Shown: positions 54,276 to 63,571, counted from the stretch's first letter. The stretch: DNA of 64,000 nucleotides from Solirubrobacter sp963724195 (GCA_963724195.1 CAVRTQ010000005.1:62001-126000), one strand, 5' to 3'. Translations and numbers: made by a program. Notes: a model not told the origin generated them from the sequence alone.

Positions 54276-54894
54276 AGCGGGACTGTCCCTCTTTATCTTT
54301 GCGACCACGTCCGCGACGTCGGTGCCGCGGAGGTGGGGCTCGGGCATGGCGACCGGGTAGGCGAGGTCGGTGCGGCTGATCCAGGCCGTCTTGAGGCCGG
54401 CGAAGGTCGCGCCCGCCACGTCCCACCAGTGGCCGGCGACGAACCAGGCGTCGGTCGCGCCGACCTTCTCCAGGGCGGCGCGGTAGGCCAGGTCCTCGGG
54501 CTTGAAGGCCCCGGACTCGGGTGCGGAGAGCACGTGCTCGAAGTGCTCACGGATGCCGGCGTTGGCCAAGGCCGTCTCGCTCGGCTCGACCGCCGACTGC
54601 GTGAGCACGGCGAGGCGGAACCCGGCGTCACGCAACGACTGCAGGGCGTCCGGCACGTCCGGATAGGGCGGGAGCGTGGACAGGTCCACCTCCACCGGCT
54701 CCCGCCCGGCGCGCTCCAACCCGCGCCGCAGTGCCGCCTCGAACAGCGGCTTGAACGTGGTCTCGCGCCCGGCCAGGACGGTGACCATGGCCATCATGTT
54801 CGCCTCGTCGAGCGCGGCGATCGGGATCTCGGGCGGGTCCAGCAGCCCGGCGGGATCGAGCAGCGTCCCGTTCAGATCGAAGATGCACCCACAT
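54258..54894 (-). CDS. HAD-family hydrolase, haloacid dehalogenase type II-like, frameshift at 5' end
   Basis: About 212 residues. Motif I FDLNGTLLD lies just inside the 5' end (near 54870) and motif II LTQSAV, motif III AFKPEDLAYRAA and motif IV HWWDVAGATFAGLKTAWISR follow, the last typical of L-2-haloacid dehalogenases. Motif I is in frame with the rest, but its start codon is reached only if one extra base after ATGTGG (54894-54889) is discounted; otherwise the first ATG is 54797 and motif I would be lost. The C-terminus passes through palindrome copy 3. Substrate unknown; phosphatase activity is possible. Confidence 0.82.
54273..54295. repeat. Palindromic repeat, copy 3 (one mismatch)
   Basis: TAAAGCGGGAC, T, GTCCCTCTTTA between convergent genes; one C/A mismatch between arms. 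Contains the stop codon of the gene on the left. The HAD gene on the right reads through it in its last codons (KRDSPAL). Confidence 0.75.
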
Positions 54895-54913
54895 GCTCGT
54901 CATCATGCCCCGC

Positions 54914-56020
54914 ATGACCAAGATGCGTGCCGCGGTGTTGGAGGAGTTCGGCAAGCCGCTCGTCGTCCAGGAGGTCGAGCTCGCCGACCCGAAGGCCGGC
55001 GAGGTGCTCGTCCGGCTGGTGGCGTGCGGGGTGTGCCACACGGACATGTACACGGCCTCCGGAGCCGATCCGTCCGGCTACGCGCCCGCCGTGCTCGGCC
55101 ACGAAGGCGCGGGCGTGGTGGAGAAGATCGGCGAGGGCGTCAAGGACCTCGCCGTCGGTGATCACGTCGTGACGCTGTTCTCACCGCAGTGTCGCGAGTG
55201 CGAGCACTGCCGCTCGCCCAAGACCAACCTGTGCATGGCGATCCGCGCCGAGCAGAACCAGGGCCACCTGCCGGACGGGACCGTGCGCATCTCCCGCGAC
55301 GGAGAGCCGATCCGCCACTTCATGGGCACGAGCACGTTCGCCGAGTACACCGTGATGCCGGAGATCGCGCTGGCCAAGGTGCCCGAGGAGGCGCCGCTGG
55401 ACCGCTGCGCGCTGTTCGCCTGCGGCCTCTCGACCGGCATGGGCGCGGCGATGTTCACCGCCAAGGTCGAGGCGGGCGCGACGGTCGTCGTCTACGGCGC
55501 GGGCATGGTCGGCCTCGGCGCGGTCGCCGGCGCGCGGCTGCAGGGCGCCGAGCGGATCATCTGCGTCGACCTGTCCGAGGACCGGCTCGAGCTCGCGAAG
55601 GGCCAGGGCGCGACCGACACCTGGATCGGCGGCCCCGACACCGTCCAGAAGGTGCTCGACGAGACGGGCGGGATGGGCGCCGACTACACGTTCGAGGCCA
55701 CCGGCAACGTCAAGGTCATGCGGCAGGCCGTCGAGTCCGCGCGCATGGGCTGGGGCCTGTGCACGGTCACCGGCGTGGCGGGCAAGGGCGAGACGCTGGA
55801 CGTCACCCCGCGCTACCTGATCACCGGTCGCCGCGTCGCGGGCTCGTCCTTCGGCGGCGTCAAGGGCCGCGACCAGGTCCCGCAGCTCGTGCAGCTCTAC
55901 CTGGACGGCAAGCTCGACGTGGACCCGTTCATCTCGCACCGGATCACGCTCGACGAAGTCAACAAGGGCTTCGACCTCATGCACGACCAGAACGGCATCC
56001 GGAGCGTGATCGAGTTCTAG
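54914..56020 (+). CDS. Zinc-dependent class III-like alcohol dehydrogenase
   Basis: 368 residues, medium-chain dehydrogenase. Catalytic zinc ligands in CGVCHTDMYTASG and GHEGAGVVE, structural zinc site C-x2-C-x2-C-x7-C in CRECEHCRSPKTNLC, NAD fold GAGMVGLGAVAGARLQGAE with Asp in CVDLSEDRLE. Insertion pattern matches thiol-dependent formaldehyde dehydrogenases (glutathione or mycothiol) and aryl alcohol dehydrogenases. ATG 54914, 54905 and 54893 are all in frame. Divergent from the HAD gene with almost no gap. Precise substrate not assignable. Confidence 0.9.
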   Translation: MTKMRAAVLEEFGKPLVVQEVELADPKAGEVLVRLVACGVCHTDMYTASGADPSGYAPAVLGHEGAGVVEKIGEGVKDLAVGDHVVTLFSPQCRECEHCRSPKTNLCMAIRAEQNQGHLPDGTVRISRDGEPIRHFMGTSTFAEYTVMPEIALAKVPEEAPLDRCALFACGLSTGMGAAMFTAKVEAGATVVVYGAGMVGLGAVAGARLQGAERIICVDLSEDRLELAKGQGATDTWIGGPDTVQKVLDETGGMGADYTFEATGNVKVMRQAVESARMGWGLCTVTGVAGKGETLDVTPRYLITGRRVAGSSFGGVKGRDQVPQLVQLYLDGKLDVDPFISHRITLDEVNKGFDLMHDQNGIRSVIEF

Positions 56021-56038
56021 TGGGTAGCACCCTGCGGG

Positions 56039-56396
56039 ATGCCCACCGATAGGACCCTGATCTCGCTGTCCGACCTCGTCCGCCGTGCCGTGGCCATCGT
56101 CGACCCGCCGGGTCGAAGACCCGGCGGTCGAGGAGTTCGCCGTTCGTTTCGAGGACGCCGACCAGCCCGTGCGCGGGCTGCTCGACAGCATCGAAGAGCG
56201 CGTGATGTGGGGCGTCGACGAGGACGCGCCGATCGTGATGGCGCAGGCCGTGACGATCTACCTGGCGCACCGGCTGGACCAGATCGACAACACGCCGGAG
56301 CACATCCTCGCCCACGCCGCCAAGGCCGAGTTCGATGGCAAGCCACCCGAGAACGTGAAGGCCTGGCTCGCGGACCAGGGTGTGAATTTGACCTGA
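56039..56396 (+). CDS. Small helical protein of unknown function, one frameshift
   Basis: About 118 residues. Starts MPTDRTLISLSDLVRRAVA; a +1 break near 56110 leads into VEDPAVEEFAVRFEDADQPV, then SIEERVMWGVDEDAP and MAQAVTIYLAHRLDQID. No signal peptide or membrane helix. TAGCAC lies eight bases before ATG. Stands between the alcohol dehydrogenase and the TAXI operon, with 18 bases to the latter. I do not recognise the family. Confidence 0.7.
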
Positions 56397-56414
56397 CGCG
56401 GGCAAACCGCCGGA

Positions 56415-57365
56415 ATGGGGAGGAGAGGCCTCATTCCGGTTCTGGGGTGCGCGCTGGTGATCGGCGCGTGCTCGCTCGAGGACCCACCCGGCGGCGAGGG
56501 CCGCATGTCGATCGCCACCGGCGGCTCCGGCGGCGTCTACCAGGTCTACGGCGGTGGCGTGGCCGAGATGCTCTCCGCCAACGGCCATCCGACCACCGCC
56601 GAGACGACCAGCGCCTCCGTCGACAATCTCTTCCTCGTGGCCGACGGCGACTCGGAGGTCGCCTTCTCGCTGGCCGACACGGCGATCGACGCCGTCGAGG
56701 GCAAGGACTCCTTCAACGGCGAGCAGCTGCCGCTGCGCGCGCTGGGCACGCTGTACTCGAACTTCACGCACGTGGTCGCGCTCAAGTCGAGCGGGATCAA
56801 GAAGATCGAGGACCTCAAGGGCAAGAAGGTCTCGATCGGCGCGCCGAACTCGGGTACCGAGGTGATCGGGCTGCGGTTGATGGAGGTCGCGGGCCTCGAC
56901 CCCGACAAGGACGTCAGGAAGCGCTCGCTCGGCGTGGGCGAGTCGGCGGCGGCGCTGCGCGAGGGCTCGCTCGACGCGTTCGTGTGGTCCGGCGGCCTGC
57001 CCACGGGCGCGATCACCGACCTCGCGACCACCGACGACATCGTCCTGCTGCCGCTGGACGCGTACCTGCCTGAGCTCAACGAGCGCTATGGCGAGGCGTA
57101 CGTGGAGGCCGAGGTTGAGGAGGGCGAGTACCCGAACGTCCCGGCGGTGAAGACGATCAGCGTCCCGAACCTGCTGATGGTCCGCGAGGACATGGACCCG
57201 ACGCTCGCGCACGACCTGATCAAGCTGATGTTCGACCACAGGCCCGAGCTCGCGGAGGTCCACCCCTCGGCGGAGAAGCTGACGATCGAGGACGCGCAGA
57301 AGGTCGTCGAGCCGGTCCAGCTGCACGAGGGCGCCCAGCAGTACTACGCGGAAACGGCCGAATGA
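56415..57365 (+). CDS. TAXI-family TRAP transporter solute-binding lipoprotein
   Basis: 316 residues; lipobox ALVIGAC near residue 19 anchors it outside. TAXI signatures SIATGGSGGVYQVYGGG, ETTSASVDNLFLVADGDSEV, KKVSIGAPNSGTEVIG and GSLDAFVWSGGLPTGAI are all present. It captures a small organic acid (glutamate/glutarate-like in known members) for the fused permease. First gene of a three-gene operon: it overlaps DUF1850 by four bases. Confidence 0.93.
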   Translation: MGRRGLIPVLGCALVIGACSLEDPPGGEGRMSIATGGSGGVYQVYGGGVAEMLSANGHPTTAETTSASVDNLFLVADGDSEVAFSLADTAIDAVEGKDSFNGEQLPLRALGTLYSNFTHVVALKSSGIKKIEDLKGKKVSIGAPNSGTEVIGLRLMEVAGLDPDKDVRKRSLGVGESAAALREGSLDAFVWSGGLPTGAITDLATTDDIVLLPLDAYLPELNERYGEAYVEAEVEEGEYPNVPAVKTISVPNLLMVREDMDPTLAHDLIKLMFDHRPELAEVHPSAEKLTIEDAQKVVEPVQLHEGAQQYYAETAE

Positions 57366-57841
57366 CTCGCACTGCGCGCTCGCATTCGGTGGGAACTCGC
57401 CTGGCGGCTCGTTCCCGCGGCGTCGCCGCCCTCGCGGCGATGGCGTTGGCCGGCTGTGGCGGCGGCCCGACGGTCGTCGCGCTCGACGGTGAGGGCCGCG
57501 CGGTGGCCGGGGCGGCGCTGCCCGCCGACGGGCGCTTTGCGCTCACGTACCGGCACTCCGTCTACAAGGCGGCGGCCGAGGAGCGCTTCAGGGCCACCGA
57601 CGGCGGCTTCGTGCTCGACGCCATCGCCTCCCGCGACGGGCGCGTGCTCGACTACTACGAGCTCGACGGCGACCGCACCCGCGAGGGCGACACGTGGGTC
57701 CTGCACCCGTACGAGCCCGCGCGGTTCCGCACGATGCCGCTCGCGGCCACCCGGCGCGGCCAGAGAACGCTCGTGACGAGCAGCGAACGCGTGCCGCTGT
57801 ATGGCGGACCTGTCCATCTGCGGCTGGTGGTGCAGCAATGA
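57362..57841 (+). CDS. DUF1850 protein of the TAXI-TRAP operon
   Basis: 159 residues with an export signal and lipobox-like ALAGCGG. DUF1850 signature FALTYRHSVYKAAAEERF and LDYYELDG. Such proteins nearly always sit between TAXI binding protein and fused permease; function unknown. Four-base overlaps on both sides. Confidence 0.9.
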   Translation: MTRTARSHSVGTRLAARSRGVAALAAMALAGCGGGPTVVALDGEGRAVAGAALPADGRFALTYRHSVYKAAAEERFRATDGGFVLDAIASRDGRVLDYYELDGDRTREGDTWVLHPYEPARFRTMPLAATRRGQRTLVTSSERVPLYGGPVHLRLVVQQ

Positions 57842-59805
57842 CCAAGACCGAGGAGCTGCTGCAGGAATACGAGCCCGAGCGGCCCGGCCGCAAGCTCGGT
57901 GGGCTTCCCGGCGCGGCTCGTGTCCGTGCTGGGCGCCGGGCTGGCGCTGTTCGCCGTGTTCTGGGTCTTCTGGCCGCTCGCGCCGCAGGTCTACCGGCCC
58001 GCGTTCCTGGCCGTCGCGCTGCTGCTCACGTTCGTCGCCTTCGGCAGGGCCAAGCAGCCGACGACCGCCGACTACGTGGTCGCGGTCCTCGCGCTGCTGG
58101 CGATCGGCTACGCCGTCTTCACGCCCGACCTCGTCCGCCGCGCCGCGCGGCCGGAGCCGCTGGACATCGTGTTCGGCGTCGCGGCGATCGTCTTCGTGCT
58201 GGAGGCGACACGCCGCACGACCGGGTGGGCGCTCCCCGCGATCTGCCTCGCGTTCCTGTTCTACGCCTTCTTCGGCGGCCTGCTGCCCGACTGGACGCAG
58301 ATCGGCCACAAGGGCTACGGGATCGATCGCATCGTCGGCCAGTCGTTCATGGGGCTGGAAGGCATCTTCGGCGTGCCGCTCGACGTCGCCGCGACCTACA
58401 TCGTCTTGTTCGCGATCTACGGTGCCGTGCTGGAGTTCAGCGGCGCCGCGCGCTTCTTCGTCGAGATCTCGTTCGCCGCCTTCGGGCGCTCGAAGACCGG
58501 ACCGGGTCGCACGAGCGCGGCTGGCGGGCTTCCTGCTCGGCACGGTCTCCGGCTCCGGTGTCGCCACCACGGTCACGCTCGGGTCCGTCGCGTGGCCGCT
58601 GCTGCGCAAGGCCGGATACCCGAAGGATCAGGGCGGCGGCATCATGGCCGCGTCCGGCATCGGCGCCATCCTCAGCCCGCCGACGCTCGGCGCCGCCGCG
58701 TTCATCATCGCCGAGATCCTCGAGGTCAGCTACCTGCAGGTGCTGGTCTACGCGCTGATCCCGTCGATCCTCTACTACGTCGGCATCCTGATGGCGATCG
58801 AGGCCGACGCCCGCCGCCACGAGGTCCACGGCCTGGACATCGAGACGCCGGGCGTGGGGCGGCTGCTGGCCCGCTGGGGCTACCACTTCTCGAGCCTGTT
58901 CCTGATCGTCTTCCTGCTCGCGATCGGCTTCAGCGCGTTCCGCTCGGTGATCATCGCCACCGTCGTCGCGTTCCTGCTGAGCTTCCTCGACCGCCGCGAC
59001 CGGATGGGTCCGCGGGAGGTCTGGGAGGCGCTCGTGGTGGGTTCGCGCGGCGTGCTGCCGATCGTCGCCACCACGGCGGCCGCGGGCATCATCGTCGCGG
59101 TCGTCTCGCTCACCGGCCTGGGCCTGAAGCTCGCGGGCCTGATCGTGGACCTCGCGGGCGGTTCGCTCGCGTTGACGGCGATCCTGGCCGCCGTCGCCGT
59201 GCTGATCCTCGGCCTGGCCGTCCCGGTCACGGCGAGCTTCATCATCGCCGCGGCCGTCGTCGCGCCCGCGCTCGTCGCGCTCGGCGTGGAGGACTTCGCC
59301 GCCTACATGTTCATCTTCTACTACGCGGTCCTGAGCGAGGTGAGCCCGCCGACCGCGCTCTCGGCGTTCGCCGCGGCCGCGATCACGGGCGGCAACGGCT
59401 TCAAGACGATGATGCTCACCTGCCGCTACACGCTGCCGGCGTTCCTGGTCCCGTTCGCGTTCGTCCTCTCCCCGCGCGGCGAGGGCCTGCTGCATGCAGG
59501 GCGGCGTGGAGACGATCGCGTTCGCGGTGGTGGTCTCGATCATCGCCGTGGTCGCGCTCGGCCTCGCGCTCGAAGGCTGGCTCAAGGGCGAGATCGGCTG
59601 GCCGGCGCGCGCGCTGATCGGCGCCGCCGCACTGCTCCTGCTGTGGCTGGAACCGACCGTGACGCTGATCGGCCTCGCCGTCCTGGCCGCCGGCCTGGCG
59701 CTGCACTTCGTCACCCGCCGCCCGCCGGACGAGCCGTCAGGCGGCGAGCGGTTCACGCGCGGCGCGCCTCAGGCGGCTTCGTCGTCGCCCTCGAGCTCGT
59801 CGTGA
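57838..59805 (+). CDS. TRAP transporter fused permease (DctQM type), three frameshifts
   Basis: About 655 residues with some 16 helices: small-subunit-like part first, then the DctM-type large domain (GIGAILSPPTLGAAAFIIAE, SEVSPPTALSAFAAAAITGG, VTASFIIAAAVVAPALVALG) and a C-terminal DUF3394-like tail. Uses a sodium or proton gradient to import the TAXI substrate. Breaks near 57895, 58505 and 59495, each +1, leave all transport motifs intact. Its last 37 bases overlap the convergent small acidic protein gene. Confidence 0.88.
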
Positions 59806-59918
59806 TGCTCGTCCTCTTGGATCTCGGTGTCCGTCTTGGGGTCGTCGGGCTTCGGCTCGACCTCGTAGTCCCGGATCGGTGCGCGTTTGTCGTCGTCCAT
59901 ACCTGAGGCGCTGCCCAT
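59769..59918 (-). CDS. Small acidic protein
   Basis: 49 residues (MGSASGMDDDKRAPIRDYEV, then Pro/Asp/Glu/His-rich to a GDDEAA end). ATG 59918 overlaps the TGA of the DapA-like gene by one base, the same coupling seen at real operon joints here, and codon pattern is normal, so I think it is translated. No known domain. Internal ATG 59900 is the alternative start. Confidence 0.6.
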   Translation of the reverse strand: MGSASGMDDDKRAPIRDYEVEPKPDDPKTDTEIQEDEHHDELEGDDEAA

Positions 59919-60794
59919 CACAGCCGAGCCGCAACCACCCGGGCGCGCTCGTCGTCGAGCGCGTCGAGCGGCGGGCGCAGGTTCGCCCACACGGCGTCGC
60001 CGGTGCGCACGCGCATGATCGCCTTCAGCGCCGGGATCGGCGGGAAGCCCTCGAGGAAGCCGCGGGTCTCGGTCAGCGACGCCTGCTCGGCGTCCGCGCC
60101 CGTCATCGCCGGCCGCCCACAGGTCGTAGACGCGCCGCGACTGCGCCGCCGTGACGTTGCAGGTGGCGGAGATGCAGCCGTCGCCGCCCCAGCGCAGCGT
60201 GTCCAGCAGGAAGCGCTCGGAGCCCGCGAACACGGTCAGCTGCGGGAACTCCTTGCACAGCCGCTCGATCCGCTCCGCGTCGCCGGCGCTGTCCTTCGTC
60301 CCCGCCACGACACCCGGGTAGGCGTCGAGCAGCCGCCCGATCAGCTCCGGCGTGAAGCCCACCTGGGCCATGGGTGGGATGTGGTAGAGGAACAGCCGCA
60401 GGCGGTCGTCGCCGACGCGCTCGATCAGCTCCGCGAAGAAGCGGAACAGCCCGTCGTCGCTGACGCCCTTGTAGTAGAAGGGCGGCAGCGCCAGCACGCC
60501 CGGCGCGCCGACCGCCAGCGCCTCGCGGGCCAGCGTCACCGCGTCCGGCAGCGCGCACGCGCCGGTGCCGGGCAGCAGCACGTCGGCGGGGATGCCGTCC
60601 TCGACCAGCCCTTCCCAGGCGGCGACCCGCTCGGCCACCGACAGCGAGTTCGCCTCGCCGGTGGTGCCGAAGATGCCGAGGCCGTGACAGCCCTCGTCGA
60701 GCAGCCGCCGGCAATGCTGCGCGTAAACCGCCCGATCGACCGAGAGATCGTCGCGCATCGGTGTGAGTACGGCTGCGAAGACGCCCTTGAGCAT
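59918..60794 (-). CDS. DapA-family (dihydrodipicolinate synthase-like) lyase, one frameshift
   Basis: About 291 residues, class I aldolase fold. GVFAAVLTPMRDDLSVD, GIFGTTGEANSLSVAER (the GTTGE motif), LFLYHIPPM with the Tyr and the Schiff-base lysine in VAGTKDSAGD are all seen. A +1 break near 60110 precedes TGADAEQASL. The family includes DHDPS, N-acetylneuraminate lyase and sugar-acid aldolases; the Pro-Pro after YHI favours a sugar-acid or 2-keto-3-deoxy type. Start ATG 60794 is 7 bases after a minus-strand TACTGT. Confidence 0.88.
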
Positions 60795-60801
60795 GCCTAC
60801 G

Positions 60802-60811
60802 ACAGTACCCT
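60802..60811. promoter_or_regulatory. Overlapping divergent -10-like elements
   Basis: Minus-strand TACTGT (60807-60802), seven bases before the DapA ATG, and plus-strand TACCCT (60806-60811), seven bases before the GT2 ATG, share two base pairs in a 24-base divergent gap. Both would give leaderless transcripts. Confidence 0.55.
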
Positions 60812-60818
60812 CGGGCGC

Positions 60819-61763
60819 ATGAATCGCGAGCCGGAGCTGCTGAGCGTGGTGGCGCCGATGTACGAGGAAGAGGACACCGTCGACCCGTTCACCGAACGGG
60901 TCGCCGCCGCGCTCGGACATCTCAACTACGAGCTGATCCTCGTCAACGACGGCTCCAAGGACGGCACGCGCGACGCGATGGCGCGTGCGGCCGCGCGCGA
61001 CCCGCGCGTGAAGGTGGTCTCGCTCGCCCGCAACTTCGGCCACCAGCCGGCGCTCACCGCCGGGCTCGAGCACGCGCGCGGTGACGCGATCGTGATGCTC
61101 GACGGCGACCTGCAGGACCCGCCGGAGGTGATCCCGGAGATGCTCGAGCAGTGGCGCAAGGGGATCGACGTCGTGTACGCCGTGCGCGAGCAGCGGCTGG
61201 GGGAGACCGCGTTCAAGCGCGTCACGGCCAAGGGCTTCTACAAGACGTTCCGCCGCCTGACGGGGCTGGACCTGGCCGTGGAGTCCGGCGATTTCCGCCT
61301 GATGGACCGGCGCGCGCTGGACGCGCTGCTCAAGATGCCCGAGCGCAACCGCTTCCTGCGCGGGATGACGGTGTGGATCGGCTTCAGCCAGATCGCGGTG
61401 CCGTTCGTGCGCCAGGAGCGCCACGCCGGCGTCACCAAGTACCCGCTGCGCAAGATGCTGCGGTTCAGCTTCGACGCCATCACGTCGTTCTCGTCGACCC
61501 CGCTGCAGTGGGCGACGTTTCTCGGCTTCGTCTTCAGCATGGCCGCGTTCCTCGCGATCCCGCTGACCGTCGTCGCCCGCTACGCGAACATCTTCGAACG
61601 CGGCGTGCCGACGACGATCATCATCGTCCTGCTGCTGGGCGGCATCCAGCTGATCACGCTCGGCATCATCGGCGAGTACATCGGGCGCATCTACGACGAG
61701 GTCAAACACCGGCCGCTGTACGTCGTGGGCGAACGCATCAACGTGGAGGAACCGACGTCGTGA
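60819..61763 (+). CDS. GT2 polyprenyl-phosphate glycosyltransferase (DPM1/GtrB-like)
   Basis: 314 residues. Cytosolic GT2 domain: SVVAPMYEEEDTV, LVNDGSKDGT, DGDLQDPPEVI with the metal-binding DGD; two C-terminal membrane helices (FLGFVFSMAAFLAIPLTVVA, IIIVLLLGGIQLITLGIIGE) and GRIYDEVKHRPLYVV, all standard for undecaprenyl-phosphate sugar transferases. Stop overlaps the following FAD oxidoreductase start (GTGA). Confidence 0.93.
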   Translation: MNREPELLSVVAPMYEEEDTVDPFTERVAAALGHLNYELILVNDGSKDGTRDAMARAAARDPRVKVVSLARNFGHQPALTAGLEHARGDAIVMLDGDLQDPPEVIPEMLEQWRKGIDVVYAVREQRLGETAFKRVTAKGFYKTFRRLTGLDLAVESGDFRLMDRRALDALLKMPERNRFLRGMTVWIGFSQIAVPFVRQERHAGVTKYPLRKMLRFSFDAITSFSSTPLQWATFLGFVFSMAAFLAIPLTVVARYANIFERGVPTTIIIVLLLGGIQLITLGIIGEYIGRIYDEVKHRPLYVVGERINVEEPTS

Positions 61764-63112
61764 GAATCGCTGTCCTCGGGGCCGGCGTCGCCGGCCTCGT
61801 CGCGGGTCTGCGCCTGACGCAGGCCGGCCATACGGTCGACGTGTACGAGCGCTGGCCCGGGCTCGGCGGCCAGGCCGCGACGATCGACGTCGGCGGCGGC
61901 CACCGGCTCGAGCGCTACTACCACCACCTGTTCAGCACGGACCGCCACATCGCGGGCCTCTACGACGAGCTGGGGATGCCGGACGAGCTGGAGTGGCTGT
62001 CGAGCTCGGTCGCGTATTTCGCGGACGGCAAGCAGTGGCCGTTCGTGACCCCGATGGACCTGCTGCGCTTCAAGCCGATGCCGCCGCTGGCGCGGATCCG
62101 GCTCGGCGCGGCCGTGGTCGCGCTCCAGAAGGGGCCCGGAGCGCCCGGCCCGTTCGAGAACGTCACCGCGCGCAAGTGGATCGAGCGCTACATGGGCAAG
62201 GACGCCTACCGCACCCTGTGGGGCCCGCTGCTGCGCGGCAAGTTCGGCGAACGCGCCGACGACGTCGCGATGGTCTGGCTGCAGAACAAGCTGCGGCTGC
62301 GGCGCGGCGACGACGCGGCGGACGAGAAGCTGGGCTATCCGAAGCACTCGTGGGAGAAGCTCCTGCACGCCCTGCAGGAGCGGATCGAGGCCGGCGGCGG
62401 GCGCGTGCTGATCGACCGCCCGATCGCGAAGCTCTCGGCGGACTTCACCGTCACCCCGGGCGCGCCGAACAGCTTCCGACGCGGCCACGACCCGCGCGAG
62501 TTCGACACGATCGAGCCGGAGACGTACGACGCCGTGCTGGCCACGCTCCCGAGCGACGTCTTCGAGCAGGTGCTCGAGCCCGGCGTGCTGCCCGAGGCCT
62601 ACCTCGCGCGGGCGCGCAGCATCGAGTACTTCACGGCGCTGTGCCTGCTGATCGAGATCGACCAGCAGTTCTCGCCGTACTACTGGACCAACATCGGCGA
62701 CGACGCGCTGCCGTTCGTGGGCCTGATCGAGCACACGAACCTGATGGGCGCCGAGCGCTACGACGGCCGCCGCTTCCTGTACGTCGCCAACTACCTGCCC
62801 AAGGGCCACGAGCTGCTCGGCCTGAGCCCCGACGAGCTGCTCGATCGCTACACCCCCGGCCTGAAGGCGATCAACCCGGCCTTCGACCGCTCCTGGGTCC
62901 AGCAGCTCTGGCTGCATCGCGAACCGGCCGCCCAGCCGATCGTGACCGTCGGCTACCGCGAGAAGATCCCGGCCATGAAGACGCCGCGGCGCGGGCTCGT
63001 GCTGGCCAACACGACGCAGATCTTCCCCGAGGACCGAGGCACGAACTACGCGGTAAGAGAGGGTGACGAGGCCGCTCGGGCGATGCTGGAGTGGCTGCCC
63101 GCCCCGGACTGA
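61760..63112 (+). CDS. FAD-dependent oxidoreductase (amine oxidase/protoporphyrinogen oxidase-like)
   Basis: 450 residues. Dinucleotide motif VLGAGVAGLVAGLRL with Glu at the second strand (VDVYERWPGLGGQA), typical NAD(P)-binding Rossmann-like plus FAD amine-oxidase domains; RGKFGERADDVAMVWL and ANTTQIFPEDRGTNYAV near the end. Such proteins often pair with a polyprenyl-phosphate GT2 in cell-wall sugar modification (UDP-galactopyranose mutase-like relatives), and here the two are coupled by a four-base overlap. Exact reaction unknown. Confidence 0.9.
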   Translation: MRIAVLGAGVAGLVAGLRLTQAGHTVDVYERWPGLGGQAATIDVGGGHRLERYYHHLFSTDRHIAGLYDELGMPDELEWLSSSVAYFADGKQWPFVTPMDLLRFKPMPPLARIRLGAAVVALQKGPGAPGPFENVTARKWIERYMGKDAYRTLWGPLLRGKFGERADDVAMVWLQNKLRLRRGDDAADEKLGYPKHSWEKLLHALQERIEAGGGRVLIDRPIAKLSADFTVTPGAPNSFRRGHDPREFDTIEPETYDAVLATLPSDVFEQVLEPGVLPEAYLARARSIEYFTALCLLIEIDQQFSPYYWTNIGDDALPFVGLIEHTNLMGAERYDGRRFLYVANYLPKGHELLGLSPDELLDRYTPGLKAINPAFDRSWVQQLWLHREPAAQPIVTVGYREKIPAMKTPRRGLVLANTTQIFPEDRGTNYAVREGDEAARAMLEWLPAPD

Positions 63113-63205
63113 GTGACGCACCTCACCCGAAGGGGCTAACTCTAAACATAAGTTCGGCTAGTACCCCTAGTGCAGTCCCCTTCTCCTGCCGATACTGAGA
63201 TTGCG
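63113..63205 (+). promoter_or_regulatory. AT-richer leader region upstream of the zinc-ribbon gene
   Basis: CCCGAAGGGG (63127-63136) can form a tiny hairpin and is followed by ACTCTAAACATAAG, the least GC-rich stretch in the neighbourhood, and CTAGTACCCCTAG, a near palindrome. GATACT (63191-63196) is nine bases before ATG 63206. It looks regulatory but matches no riboswitch or sigma promoter I can name. Confidence 0.4.
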
Positions 63206-63571
63206 ATGCACTCCCCGGACTCGAACTGGCTCTCCCGCGCCCTCAAGCGTCCCTCGCGTCCGAGCGAGGACGATCTCCACCACTGCGCCGCTTGCGGCAA
63301 GGACTACGTCAACCCCGTCGAATGGGACGCCGTCACGCCTGAGGCGTGGTGGATGCGCCTGCGCTGCGGCGAATGCCACGTGTGGCGTGAGGTCACCGTG
63401 ACCAACCACGTCGCCGAGCGCTTCGACGTCGAGCTCGATCGCCGGGCCGACCTGATCCACCGCGCGCTGGCCAAGCTCGATCGCGAGCACATGGCCGAGC
63501 AGGTGGAGACCATGATCGGCGCGCTCCGCCACGGGCTCATTGAGCCTGCGGACTTCGCTCGCCCGGTCTAG
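63206..63571 (+). CDS. Small zinc-ribbon protein
   Basis: 121 residues. Two Cys pairs C-x2-C (HHCAACGKDY and RLRCGECHVW) 29 residues apart form a zinc ribbon; the C-terminal half is helical and acidic. Possibly a regulator or RNA-binding factor; family not recognised. ATG 63206 is preferred over GTG 63170 because of the -10-like GATACT between them. Its TAG lies where the convergent antiporter gene should end. Confidence 0.75.
   Translation: MHSPDSNWLSRALKRPSRPSEDDLHHCAACGKDYVNPVEWDAVTPEAWWMRLRCGECHVWREVTVTNHVAERFDVELDRRADLIHRALAKLDREHMAEQVETMIGALRHGLIEPADFARPV

Noticed and set aside
54258..54310. KRDSPAL C-terminal tail of the HAD protein as a protein motif
   Set aside because: It is the translation of palindrome copy 3; similar phrases appear wherever the palindrome is read in that frame.
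63113..63205. c-di-GMP or other known riboswitch upstream of the zinc-ribbon gene
   Set aside because: Too short and lacking the conserved core bases of riboswitch classes I know.
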